Positions 1 to 8,158 are shown, numbered from the stretch's first letter. The stretch is 16,912 nucleotides of DNA from CAITUY01 sp964611575 (GCA_964611575.1 CAZTAJ010000094.1:1-16912), one strand, 5' to 3'. Translations and numbers: made by a program. The notes: generated from the letters alone by a model not told the origin.

Positions 1-844
<844 letters not shown>

Positions 845-900
845 GTACCCTTTCAGTTGGCCAACCGTTGTACCGACATGCATCTCAGTGCGAGTCCGTT

Positions 901-918
901 ATGCAAGTTGGGTGCCAA
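901..918 (-). promoter_or_regulatory. Sigma-54 (RpoN) -24/-12 promoter of amt
   Basis: Read on the minus strand the site is TTGGCACCCAACTTGCAT. It matches the sigma-54 consensus TGGCAC-N5-TTGCA exactly, with the invariant GG (complement of 915-916) and GC (complement of 903-904) separated by 10 bases. The predicted transcription start is near 891, giving a leader of about 47-50 nt before amt. Sigma-54 with an NtrC-type activator is the classical control of amt under nitrogen limitation. The match and position are seen; use in vivo is inferred. Confidence 0.85.
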
Positions 919-955
919 GCGGCCACGCGCAGGGATCCATGAATCACAACACATT

Positions 956-969
956 AGGCATGAGTGCCT
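956..969. promoter_or_regulatory. Inverted repeat upstream of the amt sigma-54 promoter
   Basis: AGGCA-TGAG-TGCCT is a perfect 5-bp dyad centred about 70 bp upstream of the predicted amt transcription start. This is a plausible place for an enhancer-binding protein. It does not match the textbook NtrC site (GCAC half-sites with longer spacing), so its role is only a guess. Confidence 0.25.
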
Positions 970-1116
970 TATGATGGTTGACTGCGTGTTGCGCGTGCGC
1001 GATGACCGCTACAAGCATGTCGGTCCGCCTTCCGGAGTGACACATTATTGTAGGGGCCCCGGCGGCGGACATCCCATCGTCCGGCATGGCGGCGCAAGGC
1101 GCCGGCGGGCTGGCGT

Positions 1117-2013
1117 TTAACGGCGCCCGAGGAGGAGTACAGCAAGTCCGGCGAGCACCCCGATGAGGCAGACGCCCTTCTTGCGGCGGTTGACATCGCC
1201 GAACAGCAGGGCGCCCACCCCGAACGAGAGCACCACATTGGAGCGCCGCACAGTGGACACCACCGCAATCAAAGCGTCCGGGTCCTGCAGCGCCCGCATG
1301 TACACAAAGTCGGACAGGATAAGGAAGATCCCCGTCAGCGCGATGCTCCAACGCCATTGAAACGGGGTCGTTCGCCCGCGTGACCGGGCCCACACAGCCA
1401 ACAGGGGCGTCATGACCACCACCAGGTAGACCGCAAACCACGGCTGGACCAGCGAAGCGGGATACAGATGGAGCAGATACTTGTCGTAGAGCGCGCACAC
1501 CGCGCCCATCACCGTGCCTCCCACGACGAACCCTATCCACCGATTCCTCTCAAACCGGATGCCTTCCTGACGGCCCACGAAGGAGAAGGACAGATAGGAG
1601 GCCAGCGTCAGGCCCATCCCGGCGAACTGCATGCCGGTCGGACGTTCTCCCATGAATGCCACCGCCCCCAGCAGCGTCCACAACGGCGCCGAGGCGCGAA
1701 TGGGACTGGCGATGGAAATCGGCAGATGCTTCATGGCGAAATACACCAGCACCCAACTCGTCGCCACCAGCACCGCCTTGAGCAGGAACCGTCCGTGTGC
1801 CATCACGTCGGCCGGGGGCACCAGCAGCGGGATTCCCTCCAGTACGGAAGGGGCTGTCAGCGAAATGACCAGGAATGGCGCCCACAGCAGACTGCCGCAG
1901 AGGGTGGACAGGAAGAGCACCGGGATCACGGCGTTGTGCTGCAACGCATGTTTGCGCAGGATGTCGTAAATCCCCAGCAATACCGCCGACGCCAACGCGC
2001 CATACACCCACAT
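1117..2013 (-). CDS. EamA/DMT superfamily permease
   Basis: A 298-residue, very hydrophobic protein with about ten predicted membrane segments arranged as two EamA halves (roughly residues 1-140 and 155-298). Typical family stretches are present: YFAMKHLPISIASPIRASAP and the following GAVAFMGERPT at the end of the first half, and STVRRSNVVLSFGVGALLFG in the second. Members export or import small metabolites such as amino acids, nucleotide sugars or drugs; the substrate cannot be read from sequence. The start at 2013 (MWVYGALASAV) is preferred over an in-frame ATG at 2061 because it has a GGGGAGAGG Shine-Dalgarno at suitable distance and begins directly with the first membrane helix. The gene lies 88 bp downstream of the HEAT-repeat gene on the same strand, so the two may be co-transcribed. 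Confidence 0.88.
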   Translation of the reverse strand: MWVYGALASAVLLGIYDILRKHALQHNAVIPVLFLSTLCGSLLWAPFLVISLTAPSVLEGIPLLVPPADVMAHGRFLLKAVLVATSWVLVYFAMKHLPISIASPIRASAPLWTLLGAVAFMGERPTGMQFAGMGLTLASYLSFSFVGRQEGIRFERNRWIGFVVGGTVMGAVCALYDKYLLHLYPASLVQPWFAVYLVVVMTPLLAVWARSRGRTTPFQWRWSIALTGIFLILSDFVYMRALQDPDALIAVVSTVRRSNVVLSFGVGALLFGDVNRRKKGVCLIGVLAGLAVLLLGRR

Positions 2014-2101
2014 CAGTGGTCCCTCTCCCCTGCCGTCCGCGGGCGAGCCCCGCACAAACACAAGCGCGGTACTCTACCGTCCCTCGCCGCGAAAGCAAGC
2101 G

Positions 2102-3715
2102 TCACCGGACCAGCTTGAGCTTGTTCCTGGCGGCTTTGCCCTCGGCGGATTTCGGGGCCGTCTTGACCAGGTGTTCGAGCAACGCCACGCCCAGCGTCTT
2201 CTCGTCGCCGGTTGATTCGGCGAAGTGAAACCCCACATAAAAGCAGTCGGCGGCGTCAAGCGTCTTGTCCTTCCTGAGCCGGTCCGCCAGCTTGAAGTCC
2301 GGAACCCGCAACAGCGCCTGAAGCCCCCGCAGGGCGTGATCCTCCGCCCGGACCGGCAACGTCATATCCTTCGGCGAGGCCTTGAGATTGCACACACACA
2401 GCGCGTATCGGGTCTCATCGTCGAACCGTTCCGTGTTGATGAGCCGGCGCAGGCAGTCGACCGCTTCCGTCCACCGCTTCGCCTTTTTGTGGGCCAGTCC
2501 GGCTTCGCGGACGACCGTATCGGCGGCCACGGCATCCGCGTTTCGCAACGCATAGAGCAGCGCCTCCGCCCTGGGGCGGCCGGCCCGCAGTTCCTTGTCC
2601 GCCAGCGCGGCGAGTCGCTTGGACAGGCGGGCGTCCAGCGCCTCGCTGTGCGGCTTCAGTATCTTGGCCAGGCGCCAGGCCGCCTCCGCTTCCGTTTCCG
2701 CCAGCAGCGCATCCGCCAGCAGTTTCGTGGCGCCCTTGTGCCCTGCGAGGGCGCTTGCCGCCACCTCCCGAACATCGGTATCGGCATCCCCCAGCAGCGC
2801 CAGCAATTGCCGGTTGGACGCCGTCTCATCGTCCAACGCCAGCCGCCTTACGGCAAAACGACGGACCAGCGCGTTCGGGTTGCGGAACAGGGGCGCCGTA
2901 TCGAGCTTGTTCGCGGGAACCCGCGCCAGGATGTCCAGCACGTGGCGCACCAGCCCTTCATCCGGTTCGGACAAGTACGGGATGAGCTGGCGCGCGGCGG
3001 CGGCAGCGCCCGCGCCGTCGAGTTCAATGTTCCTCAGGCCGATCAGGGCGTGGCGGCGCACGTAGAGCGAATGACCGGGCGTGGCATGGGCCAGCAGGGT
3101 TGCGCGCGCCGCCGGTTCCCCGATGGCGCCAAGCAGCAGGAGGCCTGACGTCATCACCCGCTCCTGTCCCTTCACGCGCGCATCGGCCATGAACGCGGTC
3201 AACTGCGCATGTAACGCGGCCCTTGTGCGGGCCGGCACGTCCGCCATGTGCCGGCGGACGGCTTCACAGACGGCTTTCACGAACTCGAAATCCGGATCGA
3301 ACAACAGGTTCAGAAGCACGTCGAAGGCTGGCCTGGCGTGGATGCGGGCCAGCAGATCCACCAGGACGAGCCGCTCGGCGGGCCGCGCGGCCGCCAGTCG
3401 CTTCCGGATCTCCGGCACCATCCGCTCGCCGGCCCGCGCGACCATCGCCACGGCGCGCAGTTTGAGATCCATGGCCTCCCCGTCAAGCAACGGCATGACG
3501 TACGGCACGGCCGCCGCCGGCGAGCCCATCGCCTCAAAGGCATCGAGAATGTGCCCGATGAGCACGGAATTGGCGTCCGTCAACGCCTTGCCCAGCGCCT
3601 CAACCGCGGCCGCCTCCTTGGGCGCAAGCTCGGCGAAGACAATGGCGGCCGCGTGCCGCCGCATCGGATCCGGGGATTCCAGCAACCCGCAAATCGCACG
3701 TAACGTCGCATCCAT
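2102..3715 (-). CDS. HEAT-repeat protein with TPR-like C-terminal part
   Basis: A 537-residue soluble protein without signal peptide or membrane segments. Residues 1 to about 350 are a series of paired helices of HEAT/Armadillo type, recognisable from repeated D-x-x-V/L-R-x-x-A-x-x-A-L patterns such as DPMRRHAAAIVFAEL, NALVRRFAVRRLALDD and DTDVREVAASALAGHK. Residues about 390-537 look like TPR-type helices (for example ADTVVREAGLAHKKAKRWTE). Such solenoids are scaffolds for protein-protein contacts; no enzyme motif is visible and the partner is unknown. No good Shine-Dalgarno precedes the ATG at 3715, but the HEAT pattern begins at once, which supports this start. Its nearest upstream gene is more than 570 bp away, so it probably starts a transcript that may continue into the EamA gene. 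Confidence 0.85.
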   Translation of the reverse strand: MDATLRAICGLLESPDPMRRHAAAIVFAELAPKEAAAVEALGKALTDANSVLIGHILDAFEAMGSPAAAVPYVMPLLDGEAMDLKLRAVAMVARAGERMVPEIRKRLAAARPAERLVLVDLLARIHARPAFDVLLNLLFDPDFEFVKAVCEAVRRHMADVPARTRAALHAQLTAFMADARVKGQERVMTSGLLLLGAIGEPAARATLLAHATPGHSLYVRRHALIGLRNIELDGAGAAAAARQLIPYLSEPDEGLVRHVLDILARVPANKLDTAPLFRNPNALVRRFAVRRLALDDETASNRQLLALLGDADTDVREVAASALAGHKGATKLLADALLAETEAEAAWRLAKILKPHSEALDARLSKRLAALADKELRAGRPRAEALLYALRNADAVAADTVVREAGLAHKKAKRWTEAVDCLRRLINTERFDDETRYALCVCNLKASPKDMTLPVRAEDHALRGLQALLRVPDFKLADRLRKDKTLDAADCFYVGFHFAESTGDEKTLGVALLEHLVKTAPKSAEGKAARNKLKLVR

Positions 3716-3817
3716 ATTGAAACGCTACCAAAGGCACCCTTCCAACGCAATGCCCGCCTGAACGGGGCGTGCTATTCTCACTATGGCGCTGACCAGCTCG
3801 GACGGTTGTGTATTTCT

Positions 3818-3902
3818 TGTAGGGCCGCCGCTTGTCGGCGCGCCGGAAGATACTGAACAAAAGCCCGGTAAAGACGGCACGCCGACAAGCGGCGGCCCTA
3901 CA
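3818..3902. repeat. 85-bp palindromic (REP/MITE-like) element
   Basis: The left arm 3818-3840 (begins TGTAGGGCCGCCGC) is an exact reverse complement of the right arm 3880-3902 (ends GCGGCGGCCCTACA), 23 of 23 bases. After one mismatch, four more pairs follow (3842-3845 with 3875-3878), leaving a loop of about 29 bases. No transposase gene is nearby. No T-run follows on either strand, so a simple intrinsic terminator is unlikely. The form is that of a dispersed palindromic repeat; whether it recurs in the genome cannot be seen from one window. Confidence 0.75.
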
Positions 3903-4153
3903 GGGATGAAACGCACCAGGCAAGGTCGCTCATAATGAGAACGGCTGGAGAGGGGCCGGGGAGACCCTTCGATGAGAAACGGATCTCAAAAAAAGGTAAC
4001 GCCATCGTAGACGCCCCATCTCAGCAGCGGTATAATGCGGACGTGGGGAGAGACAAGGTTCAGCCAGGCCAAGGCCGGCTTCCGGCCAGGTTGATAAAAC
4101 CAAACTGAGCTGTCCCTTCGCTAGCGCGGGCTGGAGTGCTCCCCAGCAGGACA

Positions 4154-4192
4154 GAGCGGCACGAAGCGAGGTGGAGATCGCACGTGCCGCTC
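4154..4192. repeat. 10-bp perfect inverted repeat with 19-nt loop
   Basis: GAGCGGCACG at 4154-4163 pairs perfectly with CGTGCCGCTC at 4183-4192. It is one of six dyads crowded into 4073-4272, in the region following the YIP1 gene. Function is unknown; it could be part of a structured 3' untranslated RNA or a decayed repeat. Confidence 0.5.
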
Positions 4193-4243
4193 CTTCTTTC
4201 AGACCCCGCCTACCTGGGCTTCGGCGGGGGCACGCTGGCCACA

Positions 4244-4272
4244 CTGGCGGCGTGGTTATGGCACGCCGCCAG
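4244..4272 (-). terminator. Hairpin downstream of the YIP1 gene, possible terminator
   Basis: An 11-bp perfect stem (CTGGCGGCGTG with CACGCCGCCAG) encloses a 7-nt loop and begins 22 bases after the YIP1 stop codon in the direction of transcription. The stem is strong and GC-rich, but no U-run follows. It may therefore stop polymerase poorly and instead protect the mRNA 3' end. Confidence 0.45.
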
Positions 4273-4294
4273 CACCTGAGTCCGCTCACCCGTC

Positions 4295-5032
4295 CTACTC
4301 GGAGGACTGATCGGACTCTTTTTCGGCTTCCTTCGTGGCCTTCTCGGCTTCCGCTTGGGCGGCTTTCATTTGCGCCTCAAGCGCCTTGGACATCGCCGCC
4401 GCCGTCTTGTTCATCTGGGCGGCGAGTTCCTCGTTCTGGGCGCCCAATTGTTGAATACTGCTACTGGCATGGCGCAGAGCCATTTCGCCGCGCACGTGGA
4501 TCAGAGCGAAAATGCCTGTGATGATCCCGAACACGATCCATGCTGTCTTGGCTGCTATCTTGTGGACTTCCACACTGGCAGTCACAATCAGGTAGAGACC
4601 CCATGCCAGCCCCACAAGCGTTCCGACGTAGGGAACAATTCCCGCGAGCAGGGTGATCGGCATAATGGCACAAGAATAAGCCCCGCAACGATAGGCCACC
4701 TCGTAGTTCTCGTTGGAACCCATGATCTTCCAGATCACGAACAGGATGGCGGCGCCAATAAAGCTGCCGATCAACGCCCCGACCGGGCCCAAGATCACAT
4801 AGCTAAGGCTCGTCCATCGCATCCCGCCTGAAGACATAACAAAACCGATCACCGCCATCACAATCCCGGCGATTGCCCCAAGAACCACCGCAAACACCAG
4901 AGGATCCCCCAACCCGCCCACTTTCGGCATGGTCCGGTAGAATTCAACCGGGTTCGTAATGACCATCTTTGCGTTACTGACGATGCCATCAATCACCGAC
5001 TTCGATTTCTGCGCACTATCATTGCCGTCCAT
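4295..5032 (-). CDS. YIP1-family integral membrane protein with C-terminal coiled coil
   Basis: A 245-residue protein. The N-terminal 20 residues are soluble, followed by an amphipathic ITNPVEFYRTMPKVGGLGDP stretch typical of bacterial YIP1-domain proteins (PF04893 type). Then come about five membrane helices between residues 45 and 185. After the last helix, residues about 190-245 form a charged, Ala/Glu/Lys/Gln-rich segment (EELAAQMNKTAAAMSKALEA and onward) that reads as a coiled coil. Bacterial YIP1 proteins have no settled function. The start is well fixed by an AGGAGG Shine-Dalgarno six bases upstream (complement of 5039-5044), the best in the window. The gene stands alone, divergent from the glycan operon. 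Confidence 0.82.
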   Translation of the reverse strand: MDGNDSAQKSKSVIDGIVSNAKMVITNPVEFYRTMPKVGGLGDPLVFAVVLGAIAGIVMAVIGFVMSSGGMRWTSLSYVILGPVGALIGSFIGAAILFVIWKIMGSNENYEVAYRCGAYSCAIMPITLLAGIVPYVGTLVGLAWGLYLIVTASVEVHKIAAKTAWIVFGIITGIFALIHVRGEMALRHASSSIQQLGAQNEELAAQMNKTAAAMSKALEAQMKAAQAEAEKATKEAEKESDQSSE

Positions 5033-5045
5033 GGTGTACCTCCTG

Positions 5046-5065
5046 CCAAGGCGTGTTGACCTTGG
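5046..5065. promoter_or_regulatory. Inverted repeat in the YIP1 leader
   Basis: CCAAGG-N8-CCTTGG is a perfect 6-bp dyad located directly before the Shine-Dalgarno of the YIP1 gene. It could be a leader-RNA hairpin or a protein-binding operator in the divergent promoter region. Confidence 0.3.
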
Positions 5066-5179
5066 TCATCGGTGATGCTAGCCGTTTGCCTTACCGTGAA
5101 CAATCCAAAACCCGGTCTATTTGGCGCGATCCGCGCATGGCCGTTCCGTCGGGACAGCCTCATGGGAGTGCCAGCGTAT

Positions 5180-5214
5180 CGAGCGTTGACGGTGAGCCGC
5201 TCGTGTGAGACAAC
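5180..5214 (+). promoter_or_regulatory. Candidate promoter/operator of the glycan operon
   Basis: The dyad CGAGCG-N12-CGCTCG (5180-5203) encloses TTGACG at 5186-5191, a good sigma-70 -35 hexamer. Seventeen bases further is GACAAC, a poor -10 (3 of 6). An 8-bp palindrome, CGGATCCG, lies at 5220-5227. The overlap of a dyad with a -35 element would fit repressor control, but the weak -10 keeps confidence low. Confidence 0.25.
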
Positions 5215-5250
5215 CGGATCGGATCCGAACTTCGTTCAAGGGAGACCGAC

Positions 5251-6888
5251 ATGCGAACTTCAGTCCTTTGCACGGTGGCCGTTCTGGCGGCGGTTTTGTC
5301 CGTTAAGGCGGCCGACTATTATGTCGACAACGTTGACGGCAGGGATACCTATGACGGCCGGAGCAAGACTGTGCTCTCCGCGACGAATGGGCCGTTGGCC
5401 ACCATCACGAAGGCCCTCAACGCCGCCGGCCCCGGTGACACGGTTCATCTCAATCCGACTCGCCAACTCTACCGCCAGATGGCCGACTTCTATGGTCTCA
5501 AAGGCGGCGAACCGGGCAAACCCCTGGTGCTGGACGGGCACGACGCCACACTTTCCGGCGCCGATGTGTGCCCACCCGACGGCTGGAAGGAATGGAAGGC
5601 AGGCGTCCTCCAACGCGAGGATATCGCGAGCTATGGCTTCATGCTCATCGACGGCGCCATGGTGTTCGAGACGCTGTCTTTCAATGTCCTCAAGCCGGGC
5701 GAATTCTGCTACATGGGACCTCTGCTGAATTTCTGCGCGCCCGACGTCAGGAAGCTTGCGGAACAGGACATCGAGGTCGGCCAGCCGGATGGCAGCACCG
5801 TTAAACTGGACCCGGCCAAGTGGCACCAAACGCATAGCCGGATCCCCGCCGTGCGCCGCTATCCCGGCCTCAAAGCGCCGACCTGGATCAAGCTTAACGG
5901 CACCAACGTCCCGCTACTGACGGCCAAGGAGCGCCTGACACCCGGAAACTGGTGCCAGGAGGCCAAAAGCCTGTACTTCTTCCCGCCGACCGGCAAGAAA
6001 CCTTCCAACCTGGCCATCGAATGTGTGGTCCGGGGGAACGGGGTCCAGATGAGCGGCGATACCGCGCATGTCGTTGTCACCAACCTCAACGTCCAGAATG
6101 TCTACAACGATGGGTTCAACATTCACGGCCACGTCACGCACGCCGAGTTTTACGACTGCAACGCGCATGATTGCGGGGATGAGGGATTCAGCGCGCATGA
6201 CAACTGCGAAACCGTGCTCGACGGCGCGGTGTACGTCAACTGCGACAACGGCATCGCCAACGTCAACGAGCGGGGATTCGCGATCACCCGGAATGTCATC
6301 CTCCAGGCCGCCCGCTCCGTCGGATACCTGCTGCAGGGCGCAGCGCGGTACGAGCTCGAAAATGCCATCCTGATCGACAACCCCAACCAGTTCAGCGGCA
6401 ATGGACGGGCGGAGAATGTCCTGATCATCCGCACGCCCGCCGCCCGATGCGCGTCCAGCAGCGCCATCGGCTGTGGCGGCGAAACCGCGTTGAAGCGCAT
6501 CACCTGCGTCGGCAATCAGGCGCTATTCCGTACGGGCGAGAAGTCCAACATCAAGATTGAGCAGTGTCTGTTTGGCGCCAGCCAGGGCGTCCTGCATGTG
6601 CGAGCGGATGACCCCATGGCCATCCTGCACCTCAACGGGGTCATCGGCGCCGAGGATCTCAAAATGGAATGGAGCAGCCAATATCCCTGGAAGTCCCTGC
6701 CGCTCCGTGAATGGCTTGCCAAAGCGACCGAGGCGGGCATTGCCACCAACTGCGCCACCCAAGACCTGACCTCGCTGGATGCGCTGCGGGAAGGACGGAA
6801 GCCCGAGTCCCTGCCCGCCGGCGCGGGCTGCGATATCACCCTCATCGACCGCTACGTCAACTACCTGCGGCAAAGCGCACAGAAGTGA
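5251..6888 (+). CDS. Secreted right-handed parallel beta-helix protein (lyase/epimerase-like)
   Basis: A 545-residue protein with a signal peptide (MRTSVLCTVAVLAAVLSVKA, likely cut before ADYYVDN). The mature start YYVDNVDGRDTYDG, then PLATITKALNAAGPGDTVHL, is the usual entry into pectate-lyase-like beta-helices (DUF1565/PL6-like style). Successive coils carry repeated N/D-x-G-F-x-x-H patterns, e.g. NDGFNIHG (residues 286-293) and CGDEGFSAHDN (308-318), followed by further N-rich turns to about residue 450. Such folds include polysaccharide lyases, C5-epimerases and galacturonan or carrageenan hydrolases. The catalytic family cannot be fixed by eye. The start is supported by GGGAG five to ten bases upstream and by the signal peptide. 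It is the first gene of a five-gene plus-strand operon and its only exported member. Confidence 0.85.
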   Translation: MRTSVLCTVAVLAAVLSVKAADYYVDNVDGRDTYDGRSKTVLSATNGPLATITKALNAAGPGDTVHLNPTRQLYRQMADFYGLKGGEPGKPLVLDGHDATLSGADVCPPDGWKEWKAGVLQREDIASYGFMLIDGAMVFETLSFNVLKPGEFCYMGPLLNFCAPDVRKLAEQDIEVGQPDGSTVKLDPAKWHQTHSRIPAVRRYPGLKAPTWIKLNGTNVPLLTAKERLTPGNWCQEAKSLYFFPPTGKKPSNLAIECVVRGNGVQMSGDTAHVVVTNLNVQNVYNDGFNIHGHVTHAEFYDCNAHDCGDEGFSAHDNCETVLDGAVYVNCDNGIANVNERGFAITRNVILQAARSVGYLLQGAARYELENAILIDNPNQFSGNGRAENVLIIRTPAARCASSSAIGCGGETALKRITCVGNQALFRTGEKSNIKIEQCLFGASQGVLHVRADDPMAILHLNGVIGAEDLKMEWSSQYPWKSLPLREWLAKATEAGIATNCATQDLTSLDALREGRKPESLPAGAGCDITLIDRYVNYLRQSAQK

Positions 6889-6907
6889 TTCCCTCCGAAG
6901 GATACCC

Positions 6908-8146
6908 ATGACACCAAAATCCAAATCGTCACCTCCCGCACAGGCCCAACACCCTGAGGCCCGGTTCGCGGCCATGGCTCCCGCCGAGATCCGCGCGTTT
7001 GAAATCGAGGTCATGGAAACCATCGCGGACCTCGCGCTCATCCCGCCCCACCTCAACACGTCCCCACTCCCCCGCTACGATTACGATCAGCTCGATTACG
7101 GCATGACCATCAGCATCGAGCGCTCGCCCGGCGGACGCCTGTGGGCCTGCTGGGTCGCGGGTGAAGACGGGCCCCGGGCCTTCTTTGTGCTCGCCACAAG
7201 CGACGATGACGGCGAAACCTGGTCCAAGCCCCGTCTGGTCATCGACGCCCAATCGGCCGCCCTGCCCCTGTACCGCAGCGTACTGGTCGGCAACCTGTGG
7301 ACCGATCCAACCGGAACACTGTGGCTGTTCTTCAACCAGTCGATGATGCAGTTCGACGGCCGTTCCGGCGTCTGGGCGGTCACCTGCAGGAACCCGGATG
7401 CCCCCACACCTGAGTGGTCCGTGCCCCGCCGCCTCTGGCACGGCTTCACCCTGAACAAACCCATCATCCTCTCCACCGGCGAATGGATCCTCCCCATCTC
7501 TCTCAACCGCAGCGGCGGCTACGGCCCCTTTCAGGGCGCGTTCAAGGATCTGGACCCCCTGCGCGGCGCCAACGTCTTCGCCTCGACCGACCAGGGGAAA
7601 ACCTGGACACGGCGCGGACTCGTGGCTTTCCCCAATCCGTGCTGGGATGAACACATGTTCATCGAGCGCAGGGACGGCTCACTCTGGATGCTGGCGCGCA
7701 CCTCCAAGGGCCTCATGCAATCCATTTCCCGCGATCATGGCAGAACGTGGACCGAACCCTCGGAGCCGCACGGCATCCGTCAGCCCGTCGCCCGTTTTCA
7801 CATCCGCAGACTCGCCTCGGGCCGCCTCCTGCTGATCAAGCATGGCGACACGGCCGACACGCACGAGGGCAAGCGCAACAAGCTCAAGGCGTTTCTCTCG
7901 GAGGATGACGGCCTGACCTGGAATGGCGGGCTCATGCTGGACGAACGCGACGGCATCTCCTATCCCGACGGGTCCCAGGCGCCCGACGGCACCCTCTACA
8001 TTTCCTACGATCGGAACCGCTCAACCGACGGCAACATCCTGCTCGCGCGCTTCACCGAGGCAGACGTACTCGCCGGAAAGCTCACCAGCCCCCGATCGAA
8101 ACTGAAGATGCTCATCAGTCGTCCCCTGAAGAACCGCAACACCTGA
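6908..8146 (+). CDS. BNR/Asp-box sialidase-like protein (first of two)
   Basis: A 412-residue soluble protein with no signal peptide. Four Asp boxes (S-x-D-x-G-x-T-W) mark a six-bladed beta-propeller of the sialidase superfamily: SDDDGETW (98-105), STDQGKTW (226-233), SRDHGRTW (274-281) and SEDDGLTW (331-338). Typical neighbours are ERRDGSLWMLARTSKG and SYPDGSQAPDGTLYISYDRN. The FRIP arginine motif of classical neuraminidases is not evident, so hydrolysis of sialic acid should not be assumed. Related folds act on Kdo or Kdn glycosides or work as lyases. The start at 6908 has AAGGA five bases upstream and lies 19 bp after the beta-helix gene. An upstream in-frame start at 6779 would overlap that gene by 110 bp and is rejected. 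Probably acts in the cytosol on imported oligosaccharides. Confidence 0.85.
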   Translation: MTPKSKSSPPAQAQHPEARFAAMAPAEIRAFEIEVMETIADLALIPPHLNTSPLPRYDYDQLDYGMTISIERSPGGRLWACWVAGEDGPRAFFVLATSDDDGETWSKPRLVIDAQSAALPLYRSVLVGNLWTDPTGTLWLFFNQSMMQFDGRSGVWAVTCRNPDAPTPEWSVPRRLWHGFTLNKPIILSTGEWILPISLNRSGGYGPFQGAFKDLDPLRGANVFASTDQGKTWTRRGLVAFPNPCWDEHMFIERRDGSLWMLARTSKGLMQSISRDHGRTWTEPSEPHGIRQPVARFHIRRLASGRLLLIKHGDTADTHEGKRNKLKAFLSEDDGLTWNGGLMLDERDGISYPDGSQAPDGTLYISYDRNRSTDGNILLARFTEADVLAGKLTSPRSKLKMLISRPLKNRNT

Positions 8147-8158
8147 GAAAGCGCTGCC

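Larger units (their letters stand above)
845..1116. other. Intergenic region upstream of amt
   Basis: This 272-bp gap separates the amt start from the stop of the EamA gene, both on the minus strand. It holds the amt leader and sigma-54 promoter, the inverted repeat at 956-969, and short GC-rich dyads (for example GGCGC-AAG-GCGCC at 1090-1102). The latter lie just past the EamA stop and may end that transcript, but no T-run follows. No convincing small gene was found. Confidence 0.6.
3716..4294. other. 579-bp non-coding stretch rich in inverted repeats
   Basis: The stretch lies between the HEAT gene start and the YIP1 gene stop. It holds the 85-bp palindromic element at 3818-3902 and a run of separate dyads between 4073 and 4272: GGCCGG-CTT-CCGGCC (4073-4087), GGTT-GATAA-AACC (4089-4101), GCTGG-N8-CCAGC (4130-4147), a 10-bp repeat at 4154-4192, CCCCGCC-N12-GGCGGGG (4204-4229) and an 11-bp hairpin at 4244-4272. 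Open frames here (for example 3930-4289 minus) lack a ribosome site and protein-like composition. A promoter for the HEAT gene must lie in the left part, but no clear -35/-10 pair was seen. Confidence 0.7.

Noticed and set aside
956..969. Canonical NtrC binding site
   Set aside because: Half-sites and spacing do not match the NtrC consensus; kept only as an unassigned dyad.
2225..3148. Long plus-strand frames opposite the HEAT gene
   Set aside because: Arg/Gln-rich shadow translation; the minus frame shows regular HEAT repeats.
3818..3902. Ordinary Rho-independent terminator
   Set aside because: The arms are much longer than usual, the loop is about 29 nt and no U-run follows on either strand.
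3818..4272. CRISPR array or integron attC site
   Set aside because: The repeats are inverted, not evenly spaced direct repeats. No integrase, Cas gene or attC core sites were seen.
3930..4289. 119-codon minus-strand frame between YIP1 and HEAT genes
   Set aside because: No ribosome-binding site, composition not protein-like, and the frame runs through several strong dyads, so it is treated as non-coding.
6779..6907. Upstream start for the first BNR gene
   Set aside because: It would overlap the beta-helix gene by 110 bp and add an unlike, shadow-type leader; ATG 6908 has a ribosome site.
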